From assembly GCA_963771705.1 (NCBI GenBank), contig CAVYUP010000014.1:434001-498000 (forward strand): a stretch of 64,000 nucleotides of DNA, in the 5' to 3' direction. This stretch comes from DATFVA01 sp963771705. GTDB lineage: Bacteria > Bacteroidota > Ignavibacteria > Ignavibacteriales > Ignavibacteriaceae. The position numbers and the translations under genes are program-made. Below, in pieces: positions 1 through 8,160 of the stretch; within the stretch, counting starts at the first letter, position 1, and every line of letters begins with the position of its first letter. Below the pieces are notes generated by a model that was not told the origin of the DNA, ran no database searches, and saw only the letters and a list, made by a program, of their open reading frames with translations.

Positions 1-288
1 GAATATACACCGCAAATATCCCCAGGAACGACATTCTGGGAACAAATAATTTGGCGTGCAGGTTTAAGTTTTGAACAGACACAGTATTTAGTGAATAACG
101 ATGGAATCAATCAATATTCAGTTTCAGGTGGTTTTTCATTACCATTAAGCACAGCAAATACACTAGATCTGGGTCTTCAATATGCTATCCGAGGCACAAA
201 TGATCCTGGTCTCTACAAAGAAAACATTATAAAAGCATATTTAACCGTCAGCCTCGGCGACATTTGGTTTATTCGAGAGGAAAAATAA
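1..288 (+). CDS. C-terminal end of an outer-membrane beta-barrel protein (partial)
   Basis: The frame is open from the first base to a TAA at 286-288, so this is the last 95 residues of a gene that begins to the left of the window. The visible part alternates hydrophobic and polar residues in short strands separated by turns, and ends in a strand with a terminal aromatic stretch (SLGDIWFIREEK), as in Bacteroidetes outer-membrane barrels. I suspect the OmpP1/FadL-like or a related barrel family, but the fragment is too short to name it. The next gene starts 2 bases after the stop, so the two are probably co-transcribed. An internal GTG at 91 is not a credible start because the frame extends further upstream. 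Confidence 0.6.
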   Translation, partial: EYTPQISPGTTFWEQIIWRAGLSFEQTQYLVNNDGINQYSVSGGFSLPLSTANTLDLGLQYAIRGTNDPGLYKENIIKAYLTVSLGDIWFIREEK

Positions 289-290
289 AA

Positions 291-1586
291 ATGAAAGAGT
301 CCAACCAAAATAATTCCGGTAAATTCTCCAAGTTAACTGCAGTGACAACGCTCTTCATTCTGCTCAGTGTATTCTCTGCCTTCCCGAAGAGCAGCATTAT
401 CTCAGAAGTTCCTGACGATTCAACAAAAATACTTGAACTTTATAGTTTGTTCTCAGAATATTATAAAAATAAAGATTATAAGAGTGCAGTTCCTTACGGC
501 TGGCAGGTTCTGCAAATGAACCCCTCAAAGTTTTCCAAATATATTTACTACAAAATGGAAGAGTCTCTTTGGTATCTTCACGATTCTACAGATATTGCGC
601 CCGAGCAGAAGCAGGCAATTGCAGATACCATAACTTACCTCTATAACATGGCGGAAAAATATAATCCTGATGCGAAGGGATATTATCAGGTCAGAAAAGC
701 CTTTGTGGAGGAAACATGGCTTAATATGCCTGCAGATAGTGTGATTGCGGCCTATGAACTCGCCTTTCAATATAATCCTGATCTTGATCCTTATTACTAT
801 CAAAAATTAGGACAGCTTTATAAAGACAATGCATCTGAATCTAATGATTATAAAACGAAGGCTATTGATCTCTATACCAAACTTAGTGAGAAATATCCAG
901 ATGACTCGCAATGGACGCAGGAGCTTGAAGGACTGGTGGAAAATATTGATGAACTTGTAGCTCTGACCAAAAAGAACTGGGAAAAGGATAAGGAGAATCC
1001 CGAAAAAGCCTGGAAATATGCCTCTACTGCAATGAGAGCAAATGATTTTCAGGAAGCCATTACACCGCTGGAATTTCTCGTTCAACAATCACCCGAATCG
1101 GTAAACTACTGGGCTCAGTTAGCCCAGGCTTATCAAAAAACTGATCAGCTTAACAAAGCTGAGGATGCTTATAAGAAATTAATACAGATCGATCCTCAGA
1201 ATAAAAACCATTATCTGAATCTGGGTCTTGTTTATAAAGATAAAGGTCAGCTTGCCGCAGCCAGAACTCAATTCCAGAAAGCGAATGATGCAGGCAACGG
1301 TTGGGCGCAGGCTGTTTATTACGAAGGACTGCTTTATGAACAGGCAGCAAGGAATTGTACGTTCGATTTTAATGCTAAGGTTGTATACCAGATCGCTGTG
1401 GATACTTATAAAAAAGCATTATCTATAGACCCCAACTTCAGCCAGGCACGGGAAAGAATCAATGCTTTATCCGGCTCAATCCCTACTCAAGAGGATTATT
1501 TCTTCCGCAAATATAAATCGGGCCAGACAGTAACTCCTTCCGGAGACTGTTATTCCTGGATCGGAAAAAGCGTAACTGTTCCGTAA
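291..1586 (+). CDS. Tetratricopeptide-repeat protein, exported or membrane-anchored
   Basis: A 431-residue protein. I chose the ATG at 291, not the in-frame start at 264, because 264 overlaps the previous gene and a GAGAGG-like ribosome site lies just before 291. Residues about 15-35 form one hydrophobic segment (signal peptide or anchor). The rest is helical, with recognisable TPR units, for example around residues 245-340, where the A..A...LG..Y...G...AA pattern and IDPQN-type turns appear. TPRs are protein-interaction scaffolds; nothing here indicates an enzyme. Coupling to the upstream outer-membrane protein suggests a cell-envelope role, perhaps as its periplasmic partner. That partnership is inference. 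A terminator follows. Confidence 0.8.
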   Translation: MKESNQNNSGKFSKLTAVTTLFILLSVFSAFPKSSIISEVPDDSTKILELYSLFSEYYKNKDYKSAVPYGWQVLQMNPSKFSKYIYYKMEESLWYLHDSTDIAPEQKQAIADTITYLYNMAEKYNPDAKGYYQVRKAFVEETWLNMPADSVIAAYELAFQYNPDLDPYYYQKLGQLYKDNASESNDYKTKAIDLYTKLSEKYPDDSQWTQELEGLVENIDELVALTKKNWEKDKENPEKAWKYASTAMRANDFQEAITPLEFLVQQSPESVNYWAQLAQAYQKTDQLNKAEDAYKKLIQIDPQNKNHYLNLGLVYKDKGQLAAARTQFQKANDAGNGWAQAVYYEGLLYEQAARNCTFDFNAKVVYQIAVDTYKKALSIDPNFSQARERINALSGSIPTQEDYFFRKYKSGQTVTPSGDCYSWIGKSVTVP

Positions 1587-1612
1587 GACCGATCATTTTT
1601 AATGAATTAAAG

Positions 1613-1647
1613 AGAAGGTTCCGTGGTTTACACCCGGAACCTTTTCT
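1613..1647 (+). terminator. Rho-independent terminator after the TPR gene
   Basis: AAGGTTCCG (1615-1623) pairs with CGGAACCTT (1635-1643) around an 11-base loop and runs directly into a T-rich stretch. It ends the outer-membrane/TPR transcript ahead of glyA. Confidence 0.75.
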
Positions 1648-1708
1648 ATTTATTTGTTATATTTTCTGACTGAAAATTCTTCAATATTTATAAAATCAGT
1701 GAATTAAA

Positions 1709-3007
1709 ATGAATTATTCGAATATTCAAAAAGATCAGGAAATCTTTGAGGTCTTAAAGCTTGAAACCCAGAGACAAGAGGAAAAACTTGAACTAATCGC
1801 TTCTGAAAATTTTGTCAGTCCTGCTATTCTCGAAGCAGCCGGATCTGTTCTTACAAACAAATATGCCGAAGGATATCCAGGTAAAAGATATTACGGCGGC
1901 TGTGAATACGTAGATATGGCGGAAAACCTTGCAAGAGAAAGGTTAAAGAAGTTATTTGATGCGGAATATGTAAATGTTCAGCCCCACAGCGGATCACAAG
2001 CGAATATGGCAGTATATATGGCCTTGCTGAAACCAGGAGACAAAATACTGGGTTTAAGTCTGGCTCACGGCGGTCATCTTACACATGGTTCACCGGTTAA
2101 CTTTTCTGGACAGCTTTACGAGGCAGTTGGATACACTCTCAATAAAGAAACCAAGACTCTCGATTATGATCATATTGAGGATCTTGCTAAAAAAGAGAAA
2201 CCAAAGATTATAGTAGCCGGCGCCAGTGCGTATCCAAGAGAATGGGATTATAAAAAATTCAGGGAAATTGCAGATTCTGTTGGTGCGTATTTAATGTGCG
2301 ATATGGCTCATCCGGCAGGACTTATAGCAAAAGGATACCTTGATAACCCGCTTAGATACTGCGATGTAGTTACTTCCACAACCCATAAAACGCTACGAGG
2401 ACCAAGAGGCGGTATTATCCTTATTGGGAAAGATTATGAGAACCCGATGGGAATAAAGACCCCCAAAGGAGACCGCGTTAAAATGATGTCGGAGATAATG
2501 GACAGTATAGTGATGCCCGGAATACAGGGCGGTCCTCTTATGCATATCATAATGGCCAAAGCCGTCGCATTCGGAGAAGCTCTTGAGGATTCTTTCAAAA
2601 CGTATGCGGGCCAGGTTATTAAAAATGCCCAAGCGCTTGCACACGGACTATCCAAGTATGATTTCAATCTTATATCAGGCGGTACAGATAACCATCTGAT
2701 GCTTATAGATCTTACAAACAAGAACATTACCGGTAAACAGGCTGAAAATGCATTTGAGAAGGCCGGTATTACTGTGAACAAGAATATGGTTCCTTTTGAT
2801 ACCAGGAGTCCCTTTGTTACCAGCGGGATAAGGGTAGGTACACCAGCTGTAACAACGCGGGGCATGAAAGAAAATGAAATGTCGCTTATTGCCGGATTTA
2901 TCGATTCAGCGGTCAGAAATATTGAGAATGAGATAAAGCTTGAAGAGATAAGAGTTGAGGTAAAAAAACTATGTTCAAAATTTCCCCTCTACGCAGGACT
3001 AAGCTGA
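1709..3007 (+). CDS. glyA: Serine hydroxymethyltransferase
   Basis: A 432-residue cytosolic PLP enzyme that interconverts serine and glycine with tetrahydrofolate, the main source of one-carbon units. The family motifs are all present: ELIASENFVSP near the N-terminus, YAEGYPGKRYYGGCE, HGGHLTHG, the CDMAHPAGL segment, and the PLP-lysine motif TSTTHKTLRGPRGG. Length is normal for bacterial GlyA. tatC starts 10 bases after the stop and a polyprenyl synthase overlaps tatC, so the three probably form one operon. Confidence 0.97.
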   Translation: MNYSNIQKDQEIFEVLKLETQRQEEKLELIASENFVSPAILEAAGSVLTNKYAEGYPGKRYYGGCEYVDMAENLARERLKKLFDAEYVNVQPHSGSQANMAVYMALLKPGDKILGLSLAHGGHLTHGSPVNFSGQLYEAVGYTLNKETKTLDYDHIEDLAKKEKPKIIVAGASAYPREWDYKKFREIADSVGAYLMCDMAHPAGLIAKGYLDNPLRYCDVVTSTTHKTLRGPRGGIILIGKDYENPMGIKTPKGDRVKMMSEIMDSIVMPGIQGGPLMHIIMAKAVAFGEALEDSFKTYAGQVIKNAQALAHGLSKYDFNLISGGTDNHLMLIDLTNKNITGKQAENAFEKAGITVNKNMVPFDTRSPFVTSGIRVGTPAVTTRGMKENEMSLIAGFIDSAVRNIENEIKLEEIRVEVKKLCSKFPLYAGLS

Positions 3008-3017
3008 AACAAATAAC

Positions 3018-3779
3018 GTGGCAACGAAAGAACTTAACAGTCCCGACCTGATGGAGGAAGAATCCTCTGAAGTCGAAATGACATTCCTCGACCATCTTGA
3101 AGAACTTAGATGGAGGTTGATTTATTCTATTATCGGTATAGTGGCGGGAACTATAATCTGCTGGATATTTGCTGATTTTCTTGTGGTAGATGTTCTATTA
3201 AAACCCGCCAAAGATAACGGTCTTGAACTGCAGAACCTCAAACCGTTCGGGCAGCTCTTCCTTTACTTCCAGGTAGCCCTTGTCGGCGGCATAATCGTTA
3301 GTCTTCCTAATTTGTTCTATCAACTCTGGAAGTTTATTGCGCCTGCTCTGCGTAAAAAAGAACGGAAATATATTCTTCTCATTGTATTTTACAGCACAAT
3401 AAGCTTTTTTATAGGAATTGCCTTTGCTTATTTTGTAATGATTCCCCTAGCATTTAAGTTTGTAAGGGAATTTGGCACAGAACTTATAAAGAATCAATTT
3501 GCCATAGATGAGTATGTATCGATAATTGTAAGTGTAATCCTGGCAGCCGGAGTAGTTTTTGAACTACCGATGATTTCTTTTTTTCTTACCAAGCTTGGTA
3601 TACTTACTCCCGCCTTTATGAAAAAATACAGGAAGCACGCCATAGTAATAATAATGGTGCTTGCTGCATTTTTAACCCCCGGAACAGATCCCGTCTCACA
3701 GGTAGTGCTGGCAGTTCCGTTGGTTTTATTATATGAAATAAGTATTTTCATTTCAAAACTAGCAGCGAAAAAACATTGA
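3018..3779 (+). CDS. tatC: Sec-independent (Tat) protein translocase subunit TatC
   Basis: A 253-residue inner-membrane protein with six predicted helices, the receptor subunit of the twin-arginine translocase that exports folded proteins. Diagnostic features are the N-terminal FLDHLEELRWRLI motif, which contributes to signal-peptide recognition, the conserved FxxE region in the third helix area (GVVFELPM), and LTPGTDPVSQ before the last helix. The start is a GTG at 3018, 10 bases after glyA; no ATG fits. The C-terminus overlaps the next start by 4 bases. No tatA is in the window, so the partner must be elsewhere. Confidence 0.95.
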   Translation: MATKELNSPDLMEEESSEVEMTFLDHLEELRWRLIYSIIGIVAGTIICWIFADFLVVDVLLKPAKDNGLELQNLKPFGQLFLYFQVALVGGIIVSLPNLFYQLWKFIAPALRKKERKYILLIVFYSTISFFIGIAFAYFVMIPLAFKFVREFGTELIKNQFAIDEYVSIIVSVILAAGVVFELPMISFFLTKLGILTPAFMKKYRKHAIVIIMVLAAFLTPGTDPVSQVVLAVPLVLLYEISIFISKLAAKKH

Positions 3780-4756
3780 TAAAAAAAGCTCTAAGTGAAA
3801 TAAGTCAGCCCATAAAAACTGAACTTGAAGAATTCGAACGCCTGTTTAAGAAATCTATGAAAAGTAATGTAGGGCTTGTAGATCTTATTGCTAAATATAT
3901 AATTCGTCAAAAGGGAAAAAAAATTAGGCCATTACTTGTACTTCTTTCAGCAAAATTATCAGGGGGAGTATCCGAAAGAAGCTATCGTGGTGCAGTGCTT
4001 GTTGAACTACTTCACACTGCAACGTTAATCCATGATGATGTAGTAGACAATGCTGATAAGAGGAGGGGATTCTGGTCGATTAACGCCATATTTAAGAACA
4101 AGGCTGCTGTACTTATGGGCGATTATCTTCTCTCCAGGGGTTTAATGATAGCTGTGGAAGGGAAGGATTTTGATTTTCTGGGTGTCATTACTAATGCAGT
4201 AAAAAGGATGTCGGAAGGTGAACTTCTACAGATTCAGAAAACACGTAAACTGGATATTGATGAAGAAACGTATTTCCAGGTGATATCCGATAAAACTGCT
4301 TCACTACTAGAGACCTGCTGTATGATAGGCTCGTTGAGTACATCCGAAAATACTGAATATCATGAAGCGATGAAAAAATTCGGGGAATCAATCGGTATGG
4401 CTTTTCAGATAAGAGATGACATACTGGATTATGAAGGGAGCTCAAAGATAACCGGTAAACCAGTTGGGGGGGACATTAAAGAAAAGAAGATAACGCTGCC
4501 ACTCATTTACTCCTTAAAGAAAGTTCCGAAAAGCGATGCCGATAAAATAAGGCGGATGATTAAAAATAATGACGGCAAAGAGGATACACGGCAGATCATA
4601 AAATTTGTAAGAGATAACGGGGGCATCGAATATGCATTAAAGACTGCACATGAGTTTTCAGAAAAAGCTAAAGAATCCCTGAAGATATTTCCTGACTCAC
4701 CATCTAAAATTGCCCTTGAAGGGCTGGTAGACTTCGTGATCGACAGAAAAAACTAA
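3776..4756 (+). CDS. Trans-polyprenyl diphosphate synthase (long-chain type)
   Basis: A 326-residue isoprenyl synthase that extends FPP/GGPP with IPP, probably making the side chain of menaquinone. The first aspartate-rich motif is DDVVD (residues 87-91, in HTATLIHDDVVDNADKRRG) and the second is DDILD near residue 212, followed by the GKPVGGDIKEKKITLPL segment. The small residues just before the first motif fit long-chain products (C35-C40 class), but chain length cannot be fixed from sequence alone. The start is a TTG overlapping the tatC stop by 4 bases, a translational-coupling arrangement. Its stop abuts the stop of the convergent stress-protein gene with no spacer. Confidence 0.9.
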   Translation: MIKKALSEISQPIKTELEEFERLFKKSMKSNVGLVDLIAKYIIRQKGKKIRPLLVLLSAKLSGGVSERSYRGAVLVELLHTATLIHDDVVDNADKRRGFWSINAIFKNKAAVLMGDYLLSRGLMIAVEGKDFDFLGVITNAVKRMSEGELLQIQKTRKLDIDEETYFQVISDKTASLLETCCMIGSLSTSENTEYHEAMKKFGESIGMAFQIRDDILDYEGSSKITGKPVGGDIKEKKITLPLIYSLKKVPKSDADKIRRMIKNNDGKEDTRQIIKFVRDNGGIEYALKTAHEFSEKAKESLKIFPDSPSKIALEGLVDFVIDRKN

Positions 4757-5254
4757 TCAGACATTCTCTTTTTCCTTCTTCAATTCATCCTTAAACAAAA
4801 ATCCCTTTATCGGTTCTCTAAGCGTCAGAACAGGGCAGGGAGCTTTACGCACGACCTTTTCGGCAGTACTTCCGAACAGGATGTGCTCCATTCCGGTATG
4901 TCCATGAGTAGCAATTATTATCAAGTCTACATCCTGCTCGCTGGCAGTTTCTATAATCTCTATAAATGGTTTCCCGGTCTTTACGATAGATTCAACTTTT
5001 ATTTCTGATGGAATTTCCTGCCGGGCGAGTTTATTCAATTCCTCAATTGCCCGCTTATCCATATCGAGGTCGACAGAAGGTATAGCTATTTGTCCCATAC
5101 TGAAATCCGGAGGATAGATAACAGGTTCAACAACATAAACAAGAATCAAATCTGCTTTGAAGTGCTTCACAAAACCGGCCGCATATTTCAATGCGCTCTT
5201 TGAATAATCAGAAAAATCAATTGGAACAAGCACTTTGGAAATTTCAGGTTCCAT
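4757..5254 (-). CDS. Universal stress protein, UspA family, single domain
   Basis: A 165-residue protein with one complete Usp fold. It begins VLVPIDFSDYSKSAL and carries the ATP-binding G-2x-G-9x-G-S signature in the GHTGMEHILFGSTAEKV segment, so it belongs to the nucleotide-binding UspFG/MJ0577-like type. Its start overlaps the end of the cyclic-nucleotide-binding gene by 11 bases. Together with hisA these form a minus-strand operon. Pairing of a Usp with a cNMP sensor suggests a stress or energy-status output, which is inference. The charged C-terminal tail (KDELKKEKENV) is an extension beyond the usual domain. Confidence 0.9.
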   Translation of the reverse strand: MEPEISKVLVPIDFSDYSKSALKYAAGFVKHFKADLILVYVVEPVIYPPDFSMGQIAIPSVDLDMDKRAIEELNKLARQEIPSEIKVESIVKTGKPFIEIIETASEQDVDLIIIATHGHTGMEHILFGSTAEKVVRKAPCPVLTLREPIKGFLFKDELKKEKENV

Positions 5255-5798
5255 AAGTCGCCTCCATTTTAATTTCTAATTTATTTTGCAGGTTAAAATT
5301 ATCCTCATTCAATTTTCTTAACCTGGTTGCAATGATTTCCGAAATCCCCCTAAGGATCTTAATACCGCTTTTGGGATAATTCTCGATGAATTCATCGAGA
5401 TCCGGTTTGAATATTACGGCAAGTCTTGTATCGGTACTGCTGACCGCAGAGGCTGAGCGTTTTTCACCATCAATAAGAGCGAGTTCACCGAAAAAATCTC
5501 CTTTTGTAAACGCTGCGAGAGAAGTAATTTCTTCATCTTCCTTTTTCCGCTGAATGGTGACTTCACCATCACGAATAATATAGAGTCCCAGGCCGGGGTC
5601 ACCCTGGTAAAAGACAAATTCTCCGGGGACATAAGTTCTATTGTGAATTATGTTCATAAGCATAGATAGTTCTCTACGGGTGAGTCGGCTGAATATGGGA
5701 ATTGAAAGGAGAGACTTTTGTAAATCAACTTTTTCAGTAGGTGATTTGAAGAAATTTGTCCAGAAACTGCTATGCACTGCTTTTTTTTGATTGTCCAT
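5244..5798 (-). CDS. Cyclic-nucleotide-binding domain protein without DNA-binding domain
   Basis: A 184-residue protein with a CRP-type cNMP-binding domain at about residues 30-150. The phosphate-binding cassette is visible as GDFFGELALIDGEKRSASAV, with the Glu and Arg that contact cyclic nucleotide. After the domain there is only a short charged helix, so there is no helix-turn-helix and this is not a classical CRP/FNR regulator. I prefer the ATG at 5798 over the GTG at 5804 because AGGAG sits 5 bases before the ATG and would abut the GTG. It lies between hisA and the Usp gene in one operon and may act by protein contact. Confidence 0.85.
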   Translation of the reverse strand: MDNQKKAVHSSFWTNFFKSPTEKVDLQKSLLSIPIFSRLTRRELSMLMNIIHNRTYVPGEFVFYQGDPGLGLYIIRDGEVTIQRKKEDEEITSLAAFTKGDFFGELALIDGEKRSASAVSSTDTRLAVIFKPDLDEFIENYPKSGIKILRGISEIIATRLRKLNEDNFNLQNKLEIKMEATYGT

Positions 5799-5810
5799 TC
5801 TCACTCCTGT

Positions 5811-6563
5811 TTAGTTGAATAAACCTGCTTCAGCAACCCGCCATAATTTCTGACAAGGGAAGCGGTTTTCGTAGAGAGCCCTACCCACAATAACAGAATC
5901 GATACCAAGAGGCATTAAGGCCTGAATATCCATTAGTTCATCTTTATTCCTAACTCCTCCGGAGACAGTAACTTTCTGATTTGTGGCGCCGGCAATTCTT
6001 TTTGACAGTTCCAGATTTGGTCCCGACATCGTTCCGTTTCTTTCAACATCGGTTACGATAAATCTTTCCACTCCCATCTCAGCGAGTTTTTTAGAATACT
6101 CAAGATAGTTAATTCCGGTTTTAATTTTTCTGCCACGGACTATCATTTCATCGTTGAGAACATCAAGAGAAATGACAATTTTTTCGGGACCGTATTTTTC
6201 AAAAACTATTTTGAATTCATCGAAATTTTCATAAGCCATCGTATTTATAGCCAGCCGGCTCACTCCAAGATCAAACATTCTGTCTGCATCAGCTATTGTC
6301 CGGATCCCTCCTGTATATTCAACGGGGATAATTATAGAATTACAGATTTCATGAATAATTTCCACATTCCTTTTCGAATGCTCGAACGCACCGTCAAAAT
6401 CGACTATGTGGAGCAGTTTTGCATTTTCTGTACGCCAGATTCTTGCCATTTCCACCGGATCACTACCATATTCTTTACAGTCAAGTTCAGGAATTCCCTG
6501 TACAACCCTGACGGTTTTACCGTTTTTTATATCAATTGAGGGAATTACCAGCAGATATCTCAA
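5811..6563 (-). CDS. hisA: HisA-type ProFAR isomerase
   Basis: A 250-residue TIM-barrel enzyme that opens the ribose of ProFAR to PRFAR in histidine biosynthesis. Both catalytic aspartates are visible: D11 in PSIDIKNG and D172 in TDVERNGTMSGPN; the phosphate-binding segments TGGIRT and VSGGV are present. The start is a TTG at 6563, supported by AGGAG 8 bases upstream. It is not next to other his genes but heads an operon with a cNMP-binding protein and a Usp, which is unusual for hisA. A bifunctional HisA/TrpF (PriA-like) activity cannot be excluded without structural comparison. Confidence 0.87.
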   Translation of the reverse strand: MRYLLVIPSIDIKNGKTVRVVQGIPELDCKEYGSDPVEMARIWRTENAKLLHIVDFDGAFEHSKRNVEIIHEICNSIIIPVEYTGGIRTIADADRMFDLGVSRLAINTMAYENFDEFKIVFEKYGPEKIVISLDVLNDEMIVRGRKIKTGINYLEYSKKLAEMGVERFIVTDVERNGTMSGPNLELSKRIAGATNQKVTVSGGVRNKDELMDIQALMPLGIDSVIVGRALYENRFPCQKLWRVAEAGLFN

Positions 6564-6676
6564 ATTATGCTCCTAAATAAGTCTTTTATATAAGAGAAAA
6601 TAAAGAAATGAGAATTAAAAAGAAATAAGGTTCGCAATGAGGCTTTTCTAAAAAGTTTGATTTATGCCTCATTTTC

Positions 6677-6707
6677 TTGACTTTTCTAACTTTAATAACC
6701 ATATTTG
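6677..6707 (+). promoter_or_regulatory. Possible Bacteroidetes-type promoter for the hydrolase gene
   Basis: TTG at 6677-6679 and CATATTTG at 6700-6707 (7 of 8 matches to TAnnTTTG) are separated by 20 bases. Transcription would begin around the ATG at 6713, giving a very short or leaderless message. Tentative. Confidence 0.25.
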
Positions 6708-6712
6708 ATCCA

Positions 6713-7546
6713 ATGAGCAAAGATTTTATACTTAATACTGAGAAGCAGGACACTCTTAGGATTACCGCTTACGGGGTAGAAAATCTTCGCCTGTCACCAT
6801 GCCTTATTTTTGTTCATGGTTTCAAAGGATTTAAAGACTGGGGATTTGGTCCGTATATCGGAAATTATTTTTCTTCCAAAGGATTTTTTGTTCTTAGTTT
6901 TAATTTTTCACATAACGGAATCGGCGAGAGCCTGACTGAATTCGATGAATTAGATCGCTTTGCTGAAAATACTTTTTCACTTGAAATGGATGAGTTATCC
7001 CAGTTAATCGATGCCTATTTTAATGGATTCTTCGGAGGAACTTCCAATGACAGACTGGGACTCCTCGGGCATAGCAGAGGAGGCGGGATATCGCTGCTGA
7101 CCGCTAATAGAAAAGCTGAAGTGAAGGCCGCTGCGGTATGGTCTACTGTATCAACCTTTGACCGTTATTCCGCAAGACAAAAAGAAGCCTGGAGAAAGAA
7201 AGGGGTTTTTGAGGTTATGAATACAAGGACGAAGCAGAAAATGAAGTTGAACGTGTCACTGCTGGATGACCTTGAGGAAAATAAGCAAGATAAACTTAAT
7301 ATAAAAAAAGCTGTGAGGGAGTTGAGAAAACCATTGCTAATTGTACATGGAGAACAGGATCTGGCTGTTCCTGTAAAAGAAGCTGAAGAACTTTATTCTC
7401 TTGCAGATAAAGATTTGTCCGAGCTTTATTTAGTCCCCTCAACCGGACATACATTTGACATAAAACATCCTTTTGAAGGGACAAACGAAAAATTTGAATC
7501 AATTCTAGAAAAAACTTTTCAATTTTTTAATCAAAATTTTAATTGA
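6713..7546 (+). CDS. Alpha/beta-hydrolase, dienelactone/esterase-like
   Basis: A 277-residue alpha/beta-hydrolase. The nucleophile elbow is GHSRGGG, the acid is probably the Asp of HGEQDLAVPV and the base is the His of STGHTFDIKHP, giving a full Ser-Asp-His triad. The oxyanion-side motif FVHGFKGFKDWG is near the N-terminus. No signal peptide is evident, so it is probably cytosolic. Substrate is unknown; esterase or acyl-peptidase-like activity is possible. I chose the ATG at 6713; the in-frame TTG at 6677 lies in what looks like a promoter. bioY follows after 7 bases. Confidence 0.8.
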   Translation: MSKDFILNTEKQDTLRITAYGVENLRLSPCLIFVHGFKGFKDWGFGPYIGNYFSSKGFFVLSFNFSHNGIGESLTEFDELDRFAENTFSLEMDELSQLIDAYFNGFFGGTSNDRLGLLGHSRGGGISLLTANRKAEVKAAAVWSTVSTFDRYSARQKEAWRKKGVFEVMNTRTKQKMKLNVSLLDDLEENKQDKLNIKKAVRELRKPLLIVHGEQDLAVPVKEAEELYSLADKDLSELYLVPSTGHTFDIKHPFEGTNEKFESILEKTFQFFNQNFN

Positions 7547-7553
7547 GGAATTT

Positions 7554-8129
7554 ATGATTTCGAAGCAAAACGCAGCTGCCGGTTCCAAATACTTAATCAG
7601 GGCTGCATCTTCCGACTTACTCTGGATTTTTACTTTTACAATATTAACCGCTATTGCCGCGCAGGTCAGTCTGCCTGTTAAACCAGTACCATTTACCCTG
7701 CAAACTTTAATGGTAGGGCTCTCAGGTGCTTTTCTTGGAGCCAGAAAAGGAGCTTATAGTCAACTGCTTTACCTTGCTCTCGGGATTGCAGGTCTTCCTG
7801 TTTTCGCTCCCACACCGGACGGTTTTTTCGGCGCCGCGGCATTATTCGGACCAACCGGAGGTTATCTGCTTGCTTTCCCTCTCGCTGCTTTCGCTGCGGG
7901 TTACATTGTAGAAAGAAGCAAAAGTTATGCAGCTATTGTTTCAGCGATGATAGTTACAGAGGCACTAATAATTATCAGCGGAGTTGTCTTTCTGAACACC
8001 TTCTATCTTCACGACTGGCAGACAGCAATCAAAACCGGTATGGTGATTTTTTCATTATGGACAGTAATAAAAGTGCTCTCCGGTGCAGCAATATATTCAG
8101 GTATACACAGAACCAGAAGTAAAAAATGA
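7554..8129 (+). CDS. bioY: Biotin transporter, S component BioY
   Basis: A 191-residue membrane protein with about six helices and the BioY hallmarks: QVSLPVKPVPFTLQTL in the first loop, GLSGAFLGARKGAYSQLLYL and FGPTGGYLLAFPLAA. BioY binds biotin and works either alone or with an ECF ATPase module. No ecfA/ecfT genes are nearby. No birA or bio biosynthetic gene is visible in the window. Confidence 0.94.
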   Translation: MISKQNAAAGSKYLIRAASSDLLWIFTFTILTAIAAQVSLPVKPVPFTLQTLMVGLSGAFLGARKGAYSQLLYLALGIAGLPVFAPTPDGFFGAAALFGPTGGYLLAFPLAAFAAGYIVERSKSYAAIVSAMIVTEALIIISGVVFLNTFYLHDWQTAIKTGMVIFSLWTVIKVLSGAAIYSGIHRTRSKK

Positions 8130-8160
8130 AATCAATATTAAGTTCTAATTTGTTGTTATT

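Noticed and set aside
2434..2865. A 143-codon minus-strand frame inside glyA
   Set aside because: It is fully antisense to glyA and composed of the complement of conserved SHMT motifs.
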